NCBI GenBank assembly: GCA_022777485.1
Contig: JALFGC010000095.1
Location: forward strand, 1 to 37,956
Reading direction: 5' to 3'
Length of the DNA: 37,956 nt
DNA from: Bacteroidales bacterium
Lineage (GTDB): Bacteria; Bacteroidota; Bacteroidia; Bacteroidales; Paludibacteraceae
This document shows, in pieces, positions 16,552-23,486 of the stretch (positions are counted from its first letter, which is position 1; each line of letters starts with the position of its first letter). The notes beneath the pieces were generated by a model, which worked only from the letters and a program-made list of their open reading frames with translations, was not told the origin of the DNA and did not search any database. The translations under genes and the position numbers were made by a program.

Positions 16552-16896
16552 ATGTTAAATCATTACGAAGCCGCTTTCGTGTTGACTCCCGTTTTGTCTG
16601 AACCACAGATGAAGGAAGCGGTAGACAAATTCGAGAACCTTCTCACGCAGAATGGCGGTACCATTTTGAACCGTGAGGAGTGGGGCATGAAGCAATTGGC
16701 TTACCCCATCCAAGGTAAAACGACGGGATTCTATGCCTTGCTGCAGTTTGATGTAGAACCCGCCTTTATCGCTACGCTCGAGACTGAGTTCCGCCGTGAT
16801 GAGCGCATTATTCGCTTCCTCACAACGCGTCTGGACAAGTACGCTTTCGAGTACGCAGAAAAACGTCGTAACAACTTCAAAAAAGAGGAGGCTTAA
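16552..16896 (+). CDS. rpsF: 30S ribosomal protein bS6
   Basis: Small-subunit protein of the platform that forms a dimer with bS18, 114 aa. The opening [23 protein letters not shown] and the core [22 protein letters not shown] and [24 protein letters not shown] are diagnostic. It is the first gene of rpsF-rpsR-rplI-rpmE, with its own promoter at 16384-16415. Confidence 0.98.
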   Translation: MLNHYEAAFVLTPVLSEPQMKEAVDKFENLLTQNGGTILNREEWGMKQLAYPIQGKTTGFYALLQFDVEPAFIATLETEFRRDERIIRFLTTRLDKYAFEYAEKRRNNFKKEEA

Positions 16897-16898
16897 TC

Positions 16899-17165
16899 AT
16901 GGCACAGAACGATGAAATCCGCTATCTGACTCCGCAAACATCTGAGCAGAAGAAGAAAAAGTACTGCCGTTTCCTGAAATCCGGTATCAAGTACATTGAC
17001 TACAAAGACCCCGAGTTCCTGAAAAAGTTCCTGAACGAGCAAGGTAAGATTCTGCCTCGCCGTATCACGGGAACGAGCCTGAAGTATCAGCGCAAGGTGG
17101 CTCAGGCAGTGAAGAAAGCACGCCACTTGGCATTGCTGCCCTACGTAACCGATATGATGAAATAA
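16899..17165 (+). CDS. rpsR: 30S ribosomal protein bS18
   Basis: An 88-aa partner of bS6. It has the conserved basic core [29 protein letters not shown]. The [19 protein letters not shown] start keeps one cysteine. The ATG is two bases after the rpsF stop, so translation is tightly linked. Confidence 0.98.
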   Translation: MAQNDEIRYLTPQTSEQKKKKYCRFLKSGIKYIDYKDPEFLKKFLNEQGKILPRRITGTSLKYQRKVAQAVKKARHLALLPYVTDMMK

Positions 17166-17199
17166 GTGAAGTGTTGAACCCTAAAAAACGAAAGACATC

Positions 17200-17646
17200 A
17201 TGGAAGTTATTTTGATTCAAGACCTTGCAAACCTCGGTTTCAAGAACGATATTGTAAAAGTACGCGACGGCTATGGCCGCAACTACCTGTTGCCGAACAA
17301 GATTGCCGTTATCGCTAACGAGAGCAACCGCAAGCAGTTGGCAGAGAACCTGAAACAACAGGCTCACAAGCAGGCTAAGTTGCTGGCAGACGCTCAGGCA
17401 CTGGCTGCTAAGTTGGCAGAGACCGTAATCACGCTGACCGTAAAGGCAAACGAAGACGGCAAAATCTTCGGTACCGTTACCACGACGCAAATCTCCAACG
17501 CACTGGCTGCACAAGAGATTAACATCGACAAGAAAGTGATTACCATCGCAGAGCCGATTAAGGCTGTGGGTGAGCACACCGCACAGGCGCGTCTCCACCG
17601 CGAGGTAAAAGCAGACATTCATCTGAACGTAGTGGCTGCAGAGTAA
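17200..17646 (+). CDS. rplI: 50S ribosomal protein bL9
   Basis: A 148-aa elongated protein bound near the L1 stalk. The N-terminal RNA-binding signature is EVILIQDLANLGFKNDIVKVRDGYGRNYLLPNKIA; a long helix (about 45-75) and a C-terminal domain (NEDGKIFGTVTTTQISNAL) follow. The short leader before it (GAACCCTAAAAAACGAAAGACAT) resembles the one before rpmE. Confidence 0.98.
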   Translation: MEVILIQDLANLGFKNDIVKVRDGYGRNYLLPNKIAVIANESNRKQLAENLKQQAHKQAKLLADAQALAAKLAETVITLTVKANEDGKIFGTVTTTQISNALAAQEINIDKKVITIAEPIKAVGEHTAQARLHREVKADIHLNVVAAE

Positions 17647-17673
17647 TTGTTTAACCCTAAGACTGTAAAGACA

Positions 17674-17928
17674 ATGAAACAAGGAATTCATCCCGAGAAC
17701 TACCGCGTGGTAGTCTTCAAAGATATGTCCGATGGTACGCAGTTCTTCAGCCGCTCGACCGCTGCTACGAAAGACAGCATTGAGATTGATGGCGTACAGT
17801 ACCCTCTGATTAAGTTGGAAATCTCCAACACGAGCCACCCCTTCTACACCGGCAAATCGAAACTGGTCGATACCGCCGGTCGTGTGGATAAGTTCATGTC
17901 GCGCTACGGCAATCGTAAACGCAACTAA
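17674..17928 (+). CDS. rpmE2: 50S ribosomal protein bL31, type B
   Basis: An 84-aa large-subunit protein. MKQGIHPENYRVVVFKDMSD and SHPFYTGKSKLVDTAGRVDKF identify it. It lacks the zinc-binding cysteines of type A, so it is the zinc-independent type B form. The start is ATG 17674, and an in-frame TTG at 17647 would add nine non-conserved residues encoded by the leader. It ends the ribosomal operon, with a large hairpin two bases after the stop. Confidence 0.97.
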   Translation: MKQGIHPENYRVVVFKDMSDGTQFFSRSTAATKDSIEIDGVQYPLIKLEISNTSHPFYTGKSKLVDTAGRVDKFMSRYGNRKRN

Positions 17929-17929
17929 T

Positions 17930-18048
17930 AGACCGCGCTACGCGCAGAAAAGAACGACCGCTTCGCTCAACGACCGATTCGCTGAAAGACTTAGTATCTA
18001 TCAGGAAGACAGTCGGACAGCGAAGCGGTCGTTCCGCGAAAGCGGTCT
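17930..18048 (+). terminator. Large nested hairpin after rpmE (GACCGCTTCGCT repeats)
   Basis: The inner arms GAACGACCGCTTCGCT (17952-17967) and AGCGAAGCGGTCGTTC (18019-18034) are a perfect 16-bp inverted repeat. The outer arms AGACCGC (17930-17936) and GCGGTCT (18042-18048) also pair. There is no strong T tract, so it may protect the mRNA 3' end or act as an attenuator rather than a classic terminator. GACCGCTTCGCTGAAAGA-type sequence also occurs in the family B region at 11931-11950. Confidence 0.6.
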
Positions 18049-18068
18049 GATAGTATCCTTTGTCTATT

Positions 18069-18815
18069 ATGAAGAAAGACCTATATCGGGAATTTGGGCG
18101 GATGTTGCTGCTGTCGGTGGGGATTTATGCCGCGCTGTTTGTGGTGCTACTGGTGGTAGAGCGGCTCTGCGAGCCTTTGCGCGGCGTGCTGCTGCAATGG
18201 GACAGTGCCGCTTTCATCGTGGGTATTCCTGCCAGCGTGGTGGGTACAGCGTATGTGCTCACTATCCGCAACCCGCAGAACTACACGGGCTTCCTCGGCG
18301 GTATCGCGATGGCGGTGCTGCTGGGCATGCAGTTCGCGCTGCAAGGCAACTACGACCTCACCTTCATGCAGATAGGTATCTTCATCCCCTTTATGCTCCT
18401 TTCGCTCATCACCTGGCGCAAGCAACTGAATATTACGCCCTCTGCGGAAACTGCAGCAAAGCCTTTCCGCCCGGAGTATCTGCACGGTTGGCGGCAGGGG
18501 CTGACGCTCACGCTTGCTCTGCTTATCATCGTGGCGGACTATGCCTTCACCACGCGGGTGTTGAACCACGACGCATGGGCTGATAAGTGGCTCCTCAAAC
18601 TGGCAGGGGCGGTGATGATTGCCTCCTCCGTGATGGCGAACTTCTGGCTTATCTATCAGAAGATGGACGCATGGATTTGGTGGATACTCTATAGCCTTGC
18701 GGGCATATTGTTCTATGTCCTGCTTGGGAATCTCTACTGCATTGTCCTCTTCCTCTTCTACCTCGTTATCAACGTCTCTGCCTTCGTCGCATGGCAGAGA
18801 CTACGCAAGAACTGA
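18069..18815 (+). CDS. PnuC-like integral membrane protein (putative vitamin/nucleoside transporter)
   Basis: A 248-aa polytopic membrane protein with about seven hydrophobic segments (MLLLSVGIYAALFVVLLVVE, AFIVGIPASVVGTAYVL, GGIAMAVLLGMQFAL, IGIFIPFMLLSLITW, LTLTLALLIIVADYAF, KLAGAVMIASSVMANF and WILYSLAGILFYVLLG onward). The segments FLGGIAMAVLLGMQFALQGNYDLTFMQIG...WRK and NFWLIYQKMDAWIWWILYS resemble the PnuC family of facilitators for nicotinamide riboside or thiamine. I use ATG 18069 (MKKDLYREFGR); TTG 18060 is an alternative. The family is an inference from pattern and the substrate is unknown. It may be coupled to the downstream pseudouridine synthase. Confidence 0.6.
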   Translation: MKKDLYREFGRMLLLSVGIYAALFVVLLVVERLCEPLRGVLLQWDSAAFIVGIPASVVGTAYVLTIRNPQNYTGFLGGIAMAVLLGMQFALQGNYDLTFMQIGIFIPFMLLSLITWRKQLNITPSAETAAKPFRPEYLHGWRQGLTLTLALLIIVADYAFTTRVLNHDAWADKWLLKLAGAVMIASSVMANFWLIYQKMDAWIWWILYSLAGILFYVLLGNLYCIVLFLFYLVINVSAFVAWQRLRKN

Positions 18816-18817
18816 TT

Positions 18818-19726
18818 ATGTACAAGAAAAAAGACGATACTACGCTCCGCGTGGAGCAACCGACCGCCCTGCTCGACTTCATTCAATCGAAGATGGGGGG
18901 CATGGCCAAGACCAGCGTCAAGCAACTCCTCAGTCAGCGCCGCGTAACGGTGAACGGCGCGGTGCAGACACGCCATGATACGCCGCTGCAGAGCGGCGAC
19001 ACGGTGGTGATTAGCAGCGGCAGAGGGAACATCCAACTGCACCATCCCAAACTGCGCATGGTGTTTGAGGACGACCATCTCATCGTAGTGGAGAAGCAGG
19101 TGGGGCTGCTTACGGTGCCCACATTCCCCGGCTCTACGGAGACCACGGTGTTCTCCATCCTGAAAGCCTATGTCCGTCGGCAGTACCCGCGGGCGGGTAT
19201 CTATACCGTCCATCGTCTTGACCGTGAGACGAGCGGACTGCTGGTGTTCGCCAAGACGCCGGAGTTGCAGCACTATATGCGCACCTACTGGCGGCAACTG
19301 GTTACGAAGCGCACCTATGTGGCGGTAGCCGAGGGGATTTTTGAGCAGAAAGAGGGCAAAATCACCACATGGCTCACCGAGGACAAGCGCAATGCTATGG
19401 TCTATTCTTCGCCCGTGGACGATGGCGGCGACATCGCCATCACTAACTATAAGGTTGTCCGCGAGAACGCCGAGAAAGACCTCTCAATGGTGGAACTGAA
19501 CCTCGAGACGGGTCGGACGAATCAGATTCGCGTACACCTTGCGTCGAAAGGGCATCCTGTCTCGGGCGACCGAAAGTACGGGCACGGCAACGAGTTCTCG
19601 CCTGCCGACCGACTCTGCCTGCACGCCCGCGTGCTGGAGTTCATACACCCCGCCACGGAGCAGACTGTCCACTTCGAGACGCCTGTCCCCAAGGAGTTTA
19701 ACCGGATATGTTCCTTTCTCCATTAA
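18818..19726 (+). CDS. RluA-family RNA pseudouridine synthase with S4 domain
   Basis: Converts specific uridines to pseudouridine in rRNA or tRNA, 302 aa. The N-terminal S4-type RNA-binding region is SVKQLLSQRRVTVNGAVQTRHDTPLQSGD (about 30-65). The catalytic motif VHRLDRETSGLLVFAKT has the nucleophilic D135, and the C-terminal motif is LNLETGRTNQIRVHLASKGHPVSGDRKYG. I prefer ATG 18818, two bases after the upstream stop; ATG 18791 would overlap it by 25 nt and add nine residues before the S4 domain. Which RNA position it modifies is not determinable. Confidence 0.93.
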   Translation: MYKKKDDTTLRVEQPTALLDFIQSKMGGMAKTSVKQLLSQRRVTVNGAVQTRHDTPLQSGDTVVISSGRGNIQLHHPKLRMVFEDDHLIVVEKQVGLLTVPTFPGSTETTVFSILKAYVRRQYPRAGIYTVHRLDRETSGLLVFAKTPELQHYMRTYWRQLVTKRTYVAVAEGIFEQKEGKITTWLTEDKRNAMVYSSPVDDGGDIAITNYKVVRENAEKDLSMVELNLETGRTNQIRVHLASKGHPVSGDRKYGHGNEFSPADRLCLHARVLEFIHPATEQTVHFETPVPKEFNRICSFLH

Positions 19727-19728
19727 AA

Positions 19729-19790
19729 ACCATGTAAAGAACCATTAAACATTGCTTTTAATGAACTTTTAATGGACTTAAAATACCTAA
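19729..19790. repeat. TTAA/TAA-phased AT-rich stretch before the glycosyltransferase
   Basis: CCATTAAA/TTTTAATGG-type motifs recur every 9-13 bp, average about 10.6, across the 70-nt gap. The same motif set makes up the much longer array at 23161-23390. Confidence 0.5.
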
Positions 19791-19796
19791 TTCCCC

Positions 19797-20921
19797 ATGA
19801 AGATAGTTATCCTTGGCACATCATGGCCCTACCGCGGGGGCGGTATCGCCACCTACAATGAGCGCCTTGCGCGGCAGTTTATGGCAGAGGGGCACGAGGT
19901 GGAAATCCTGACATTCACCCTGCAATACCCCGATTTCCTCTTCCCGGGCAAGACGCAGTACTCCGACGAGCCTGCGCCGAAGGACCTGAAGATTACGCGC
20001 GTGATGAACTCGGTCAATCCTTTCTCGTGGTGGAAGACGGCGCGCCTGTTGCGCCGTATCCGCCCCGACTTGATGGTGGTGAAGTTCTGGATTCCGCTCA
20101 TGGCGCCATGCTTGGGGACTATCTCGCGTTTGGCGCGGCGGCAAGGCATACGCGTGGTGTCGATTCTCGACAATGTGATTCCCCACGAGCCGCATTTCTG
20201 GGATAAGTGGCTGATACGCTATTTCGTGCGCAGCATAGACCATTTCGTGGCGATGTCCGACAGTGTGAAGCGCGACTGCGAGCGATTCCTGCCGAGTCAG
20301 AGCCGTGTCCGCGTGGCGCTCTGCCCTCACCCGCTCTACGACAACTTCGGCGAGCCGTTGCCGCAGGTGGAGGCGCAGCGGCAACTGGGTTTAGAGAGCG
20401 GCTACCGCTACCTGCTCTTCTTCGGCTTCATCCGCGACTACAAAGGGCTTGACCTGCTCATGCGAGCATATGCCGATACCCGTCTGAGAAAGGAGAAAGT
20501 GCGTTTGCTCGTGGCGGGCGAGTTCTACAACAACGCCGAGCAGTATGCGCAGTTGGAGACGGAACTCGGCTTGCAGGGGCAAATCGTTTGGCACACGCAG
20601 TTCATACCTAACGACCAAGTGCGCGTGTATTTCTCGGCGGCAGACCTCATCGTGCAGCCGTATAAGTCCGCGACGCAGAGCGGAGTAACGCAGGTGGCGT
20701 ACCACTTCTCCAAACCGATGTTGGTAACCGATGTGGGCGGACTGGCTGAGATAGTGCCGAACGGCAAGGTGGGGTATGTAACCCCCGTCGACGCCCGTGC
20801 TATCGCCGACGCACTGCTGGATTTCTGCCACCGCGAAGCCCATTGTTTCGATTCGGGTATCGAGGAAGAGAAACGCAAGTACGCTTGGTCGAAGATGACG
20901 GCGGCGGTGATGGAACGATAA
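19797..20921 (+). CDS. Glycosyltransferase, GT4/group 1 family
   Basis: A 374-aa retaining sugar-nucleotide-dependent transferase with GT-B fold. The N-terminal Rossmann domain starts KIVILGTSWPYRGGGIATYNERLARQF, with the glycine-rich loop typical of GT4. The C-terminal domain has LLFFGFIRDYKGLDLLMRAYA, LLVAGEFYNNAEQY, and the nucleotide-binding region AADLIVQPYKSATQSGVTQVAYHFSKPMLVTDVGGLAEIV. The first glutamate of the usual E-x7-E is replaced by a Y-K-S-A-T-Q-S-G-V-T-Q form, seen in this Bacteroidota subgroup as far as I recall. No TM segment is visible. A role in surface polysaccharide or glycoprotein assembly is likely, but donor and acceptor are unknown. Confidence 0.88.
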   Translation: MKIVILGTSWPYRGGGIATYNERLARQFMAEGHEVEILTFTLQYPDFLFPGKTQYSDEPAPKDLKITRVMNSVNPFSWWKTARLLRRIRPDLMVVKFWIPLMAPCLGTISRLARRQGIRVVSILDNVIPHEPHFWDKWLIRYFVRSIDHFVAMSDSVKRDCERFLPSQSRVRVALCPHPLYDNFGEPLPQVEAQRQLGLESGYRYLLFFGFIRDYKGLDLLMRAYADTRLRKEKVRLLVAGEFYNNAEQYAQLETELGLQGQIVWHTQFIPNDQVRVYFSAADLIVQPYKSATQSGVTQVAYHFSKPMLVTDVGGLAEIVPNGKVGYVTPVDARAIADALLDFCHREAHCFDSGIEEEKRKYAWSKMTAAVMER

Positions 20922-20924
20922 GAA

Positions 20925-20968
20925 AAGGCTGTCTTGCAGGTATGACTTGCTCGACAGCCTTTCTTTTT
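20925..20968 (+). terminator. Rho-independent terminator after the glycosyltransferase gene
   Basis: Stem AAGGCTGTC (20925-20933) and GACAGCCTT (20953-20961), 9 bp, 19-nt loop, followed by TCTTTTTG. It begins four bases after the stop codon. Confidence 0.85.
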
Positions 20969-21091
20969 GCCCTGCCGATTCATAATCGGGTTATGTTGCC
21001 CCGTCGGGGCTTGGAAGGCGGGGCGTGGGGTAAATCTGAAGAATCGTACGATTATTAAGATTTCCCCCTCCCGCACCTTCCCGTGTGTTTT

Positions 21092-21123
21092 TCGCGGGTC
21101 TTTCGCGGGTCTCCCGCGGGTCG
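21092..21123. repeat. 11-bp tandem array TCGCGGGTCTT, about three units
   Basis: TCGCGGGTCTT, TCGCGGGTCTC, CCGCGGGTCG, preceded by CGTGTGTTTT. A second three-unit array with the same CGTGTTTT lead-in is at 32019-32051. It is part of the 720-nt gene-free stretch 20970-21689, which otherwise holds the 21-bp inverted repeat, a promoter and a leader. Confidence 0.85.
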
Positions 21124-21207
21124 AAGGCATGTCCACACCACCCCCAAAAGGTACTGTTTTGGGTAGGCATAGGGGAGTGCGTGGAGAGGGAATAAAAAGT
21201 CAGAAGT

Positions 21208-21291
21208 GTGCCAGCGTGCCAGCAGTTTTATAAAAAATATATGTGCGTGCGCGCGCGGGTGTATTTATGGAAACTGCTGGCACGCTGGCAC
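21208..21291. repeat. Perfect 21-bp inverted repeat around an alternating purine-pyrimidine loop
   Basis: Left arm 21208-21228 (GTGCCAGCGTGCCAGCAGTTT) and right arm 21271-21291 are exact reverse complements. The 42-nt spacer includes ATATATGTGCGTGCGCGCGC, an almost perfectly alternating run able to adopt Z-form. Inside the arms the unit GGCACGCT is itself repeated, and one further unit continues past the right arm to about 21300. Confidence 0.9.
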
Positions 21292-21350
21292 GCTGGCACA
21301 CCCCACTTCATTCGCTATTTATTAATTTTTTATGAATTTATGTCTTTTTA

Positions 21351-21382
21351 TTTGCATATATAAAAAATAAGTCGTACCCTTG
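21351..21382 (+). promoter_or_regulatory. Promoter of the BIG_2 secreted protein gene
   Basis: The -33 box TTTG (21351-21354), a 20-nt spacer, and the -7 box TACCCTTG (21375-21382, one mismatch to TAnnTTTG). It implies a 5' leader of about 300 nt before the ATG at 21690. Confidence 0.7.
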
Positions 21383-21394
21383 CACCGACAACCG

Positions 21395-21450
21395 ATAGCA
21401 GAATGCTATTGCCGTGCAGCGTCAGTTTAGACCACCGTCTAAACTGACGC
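21395..21450 (+). promoter_or_regulatory. Leader hairpins, including a perfect 14-bp stem
   Basis: A small hairpin ATAGCA-GAA-TGCTAT (21395-21409) is followed by GCGTCAGTTTAGAC (21419-21432), loop CACC, and GTCTAAACTGACGC (21437-21450). No T tract follows, so it does not look like an ordinary terminator. It starts about 37 nt after the -7 box, so it would form at the beginning of the transcript and could affect stability or act as a regulatory element. Confidence 0.7.
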
Positions 21451-21689
21451 GAAGGAAGCACAATAACAGTTAGGAAAAAGGCACAAAAAAAGCGTCAATA
21501 AAGACGGTTGTTTAACCTATTAGTATTTCAAAAGCATCTCAATGATGAGTATAGGTATTTTTAAGTGTACTTAATAGAATTAATAATGGAGGGATATTGA
21601 CAGATGGTGCTATTTTATCCCGAAAACAAATAACTCTATTAATAATAACTAATTTTCAAACAATTAACAATAACTAATTTACAAATATT

Positions 21690-22907
21690 ATGAAAAAGTT
21701 AACTTTACTTTTAGCAGCGGCAATGCTGAGTAGCATGTCGTTTGCAGCAGAAGGTGTTTACAAAACAGCATTGTTCGGTTCGAGTTACAACTCAAAAGGC
21801 ATATCTGCCTATGAATCCGAGTGGTCTGCAACAAATGAAGGATTTACGGTCAACATCGTTAATGCCAACAACAATAATAATGCTTGGAGCTACATTAAGA
21901 TGGGTTCTAGTAAAAAGGCGTTAGTTGGTTCTATCACCACCAATGCCGCAATTGATAAAGCCATTACAAAAATTGATTTGACAATTGATGCTGTAACTGC
22001 CAACGCCATTAATTCTCTTACTTTGAAAACAAAGACAGCAGATGGTGAGTGGACGGATGCAGGTACTTTTACAATTGCTAAAGGTACGCAATCTGTTGCA
22101 ATTGCTACTCCCACGGAAAACATATTTTATCAGATTGTTGCTGATTGTGGGCAAGCAAGTTCTAATGGACCCATTCAAATTAGCAAAGTAGAGTATTATA
22201 TTACCATTGCAGATGTTCCCGCAACGGCTATTGCATTGGATAAAACCACTTGGGAAGCAGAGCAATACAAGTACACCAAACTGACGGCTACGCTCACTCC
22301 CGCAGAAGCTAACACCGAGGTGGTTTGGACATCTTCTGACGAGAATGTGGCTACTGTGGTAAATGGCAATGTTACCGCTGTGGGTGTAGGCACTGCTACC
22401 ATCACCGCTACCGCCGGTGTAGGCGTTGAGGCTACTTGCGTCGTTACCATTACCGACCCCACTATCCTCACTTGCGACTCTGCAGCCACCTTGGCACTCT
22501 CTGTTGGCGCAAACAACGAGCTGTATGCAGATGGGAAATACGTAGTTCGTGGCTATGTTACGGAGGTTGCTTACGCTTATTCTGCTTCCAGCGGCAACCT
22601 CAGCGTGTGGCTTGCAGACACGAAAGCAGGAGAGAATACTATCGAGGCTTACAAGGCGGTGCCTGTATCTGAAGTTGAGCAGACATTGGCAGTTGGCGAC
22701 TATGTAGAGGTTGTTGGCGACTTGACCAAATACAAAACCACTCCTGAATTAGCAGCAGGTTGCTCTATCAAGAAACTTGCCGAACCGACTACTGCAATTG
22801 ACGACAACACCCTCCGCACTCCGTCCGTTAAGACCATCGAAAACGGACAACTCGTTATCCTACGCGATGGCAAGAAGTACAACGCTATGGGTGTACGCTT
22901 GCAATAA
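21690..22907 (+). CDS. Secreted protein with BIG_2 Ig-like and OB-like domains and T9SS-type tail
   Basis: A 405-aa exported protein of unknown function. The signal peptide is MKKLTLLLAAAMLSSMSFAA. Residues about 20-175 form a beta-sandwich (FTVNIVNANNNNNAWSYIKM...IQISKVEYYI). A BIG_2 domain follows (about 178-255: VWTSSDENVATVVNGNVTAVGVGTATITAT). Next is an OB-like domain (about 275-370: YVVRGYVTEVAYAYSASSGN...DYVEVVGDL). The C-terminus KTIENGQLVILRDGKKYNAMG fits the short T9SS sorting signal (I-x-NGQL-I-x-x-x-G-x-x-YN-x-x-G), so it is probably sent across the outer membrane and anchored or released. It is more AT-rich at its 5' end than its neighbours. It stands alone, with its own promoter and a structured leader. 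Confidence 0.75.
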   Translation: MKKLTLLLAAAMLSSMSFAAEGVYKTALFGSSYNSKGISAYESEWSATNEGFTVNIVNANNNNNAWSYIKMGSSKKALVGSITTNAAIDKAITKIDLTIDAVTANAINSLTLKTKTADGEWTDAGTFTIAKGTQSVAIATPTENIFYQIVADCGQASSNGPIQISKVEYYITIADVPATAIALDKTTWEAEQYKYTKLTATLTPAEANTEVVWTSSDENVATVVNGNVTAVGVGTATITATAGVGVEATCVVTITDPTILTCDSAATLALSVGANNELYADGKYVVRGYVTEVAYAYSASSGNLSVWLADTKAGENTIEAYKAVPVSEVEQTLAVGDYVEVVGDLTKYKTTPELAAGCSIKKLAEPTTAIDDNTLRTPSVKTIENGQLVILRDGKKYNAMGVRLQ

Positions 22908-22920
22908 ATGCAGAATAGTC

Positions 22921-22960
22921 TTTCCCTGCGCTTGAAAACACCTTTTTAAGCGCAGGGAAA
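22921..22960 (+). terminator. 13-bp hairpin after the BIG_2 gene
   Basis: TTTCCCTGCGCTT (22921-22933) and AAGCGCAGGGAAA (22948-22960) pair perfectly around a 14-nt loop, 13 nt after the stop. It lacks a long T tract but its position fits a transcript end. Confidence 0.65.
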
Positions 22961-23103
22961 TAACCATACAACACACTCTATGCGCAAGTTGTCTAATTGT
23001 CAAATTGTCAAATAGAGTGGGTTGCCAGCCGTTTCGGTCGCGTGAGCGAGTGGATGGTTGAAGATTAAATGATGTAAAATTTTTATTTTGTTTTGAAAAT
23101 TAG

Positions 23104-23139
23104 AAGAGAGAGTTCGTCGTGAGACGCGCTCTCTCTGTT
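23104..23139. other. Hairpin in the gene-free region 22908-23486
   Basis: AGAGAGAG (about 23104-23111) faces CTCTCTCT (about 23132-23139) across TTCGTCGTGAGACGCG. The rest of this 579-nt stretch has no convincing ORF; it holds this hairpin, the TTAA-phased array and a hairpin repeat. Confidence 0.5.
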
Positions 23140-23160
23140 TGTGGGGGGCTTTTGGTGGCT

Positions 23161-23390
23161 CCGTTAAAAGCCATTAAAAGACCATTAAAAACTACGATTA
23201 GGCTCCGTTAATCCCGACACGTCGGGACAAGTTGGGGCGGTGATTTATCCATTAAAAGCCATTAAAAGACCCATTAAAGACTACGTTCATTGCAATTTAA
23301 GCCTCCATTAAAAGCCGTTAAACAACCATTTAACCTCCGTTAATTGCGATTTAAGCCTCCGTTAATTATCGTTAATTGGTCATTAATTAT
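23161..23390. repeat. Helically phased TTAA array
   Basis: CCGTTAA, CCATTAA and GATTTAA motifs recur with TTAA spaced 10-12 bp. In the last part (23309-23390) the spacings read 10, 12, 10, 11, 11, 10 and 11, about one helical turn. The hairpin TCCCGAC-AC-GTCGGGA (23212-23227) is embedded in it and is identical to the one at 6907-6922. Confidence 0.7.
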
Positions 23391-23486
23391 TTGTGCAGGG
23401 AGGGGCAGATTTCCCGATTGGTTATGTCGCCCCGCCCCCTGACCCCCTCCCCAAAGGGGTGGGGGAGTTGGAGGAGGTCGCGGGGG

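Noticed and set aside
21180..21310. Insertion sequence bounded by the 21-bp inverted repeat
   Set aside because: The loop is only 42 nt and has no transposase, so it cannot be an autonomous IS; kept as an unexplained inverted repeat.
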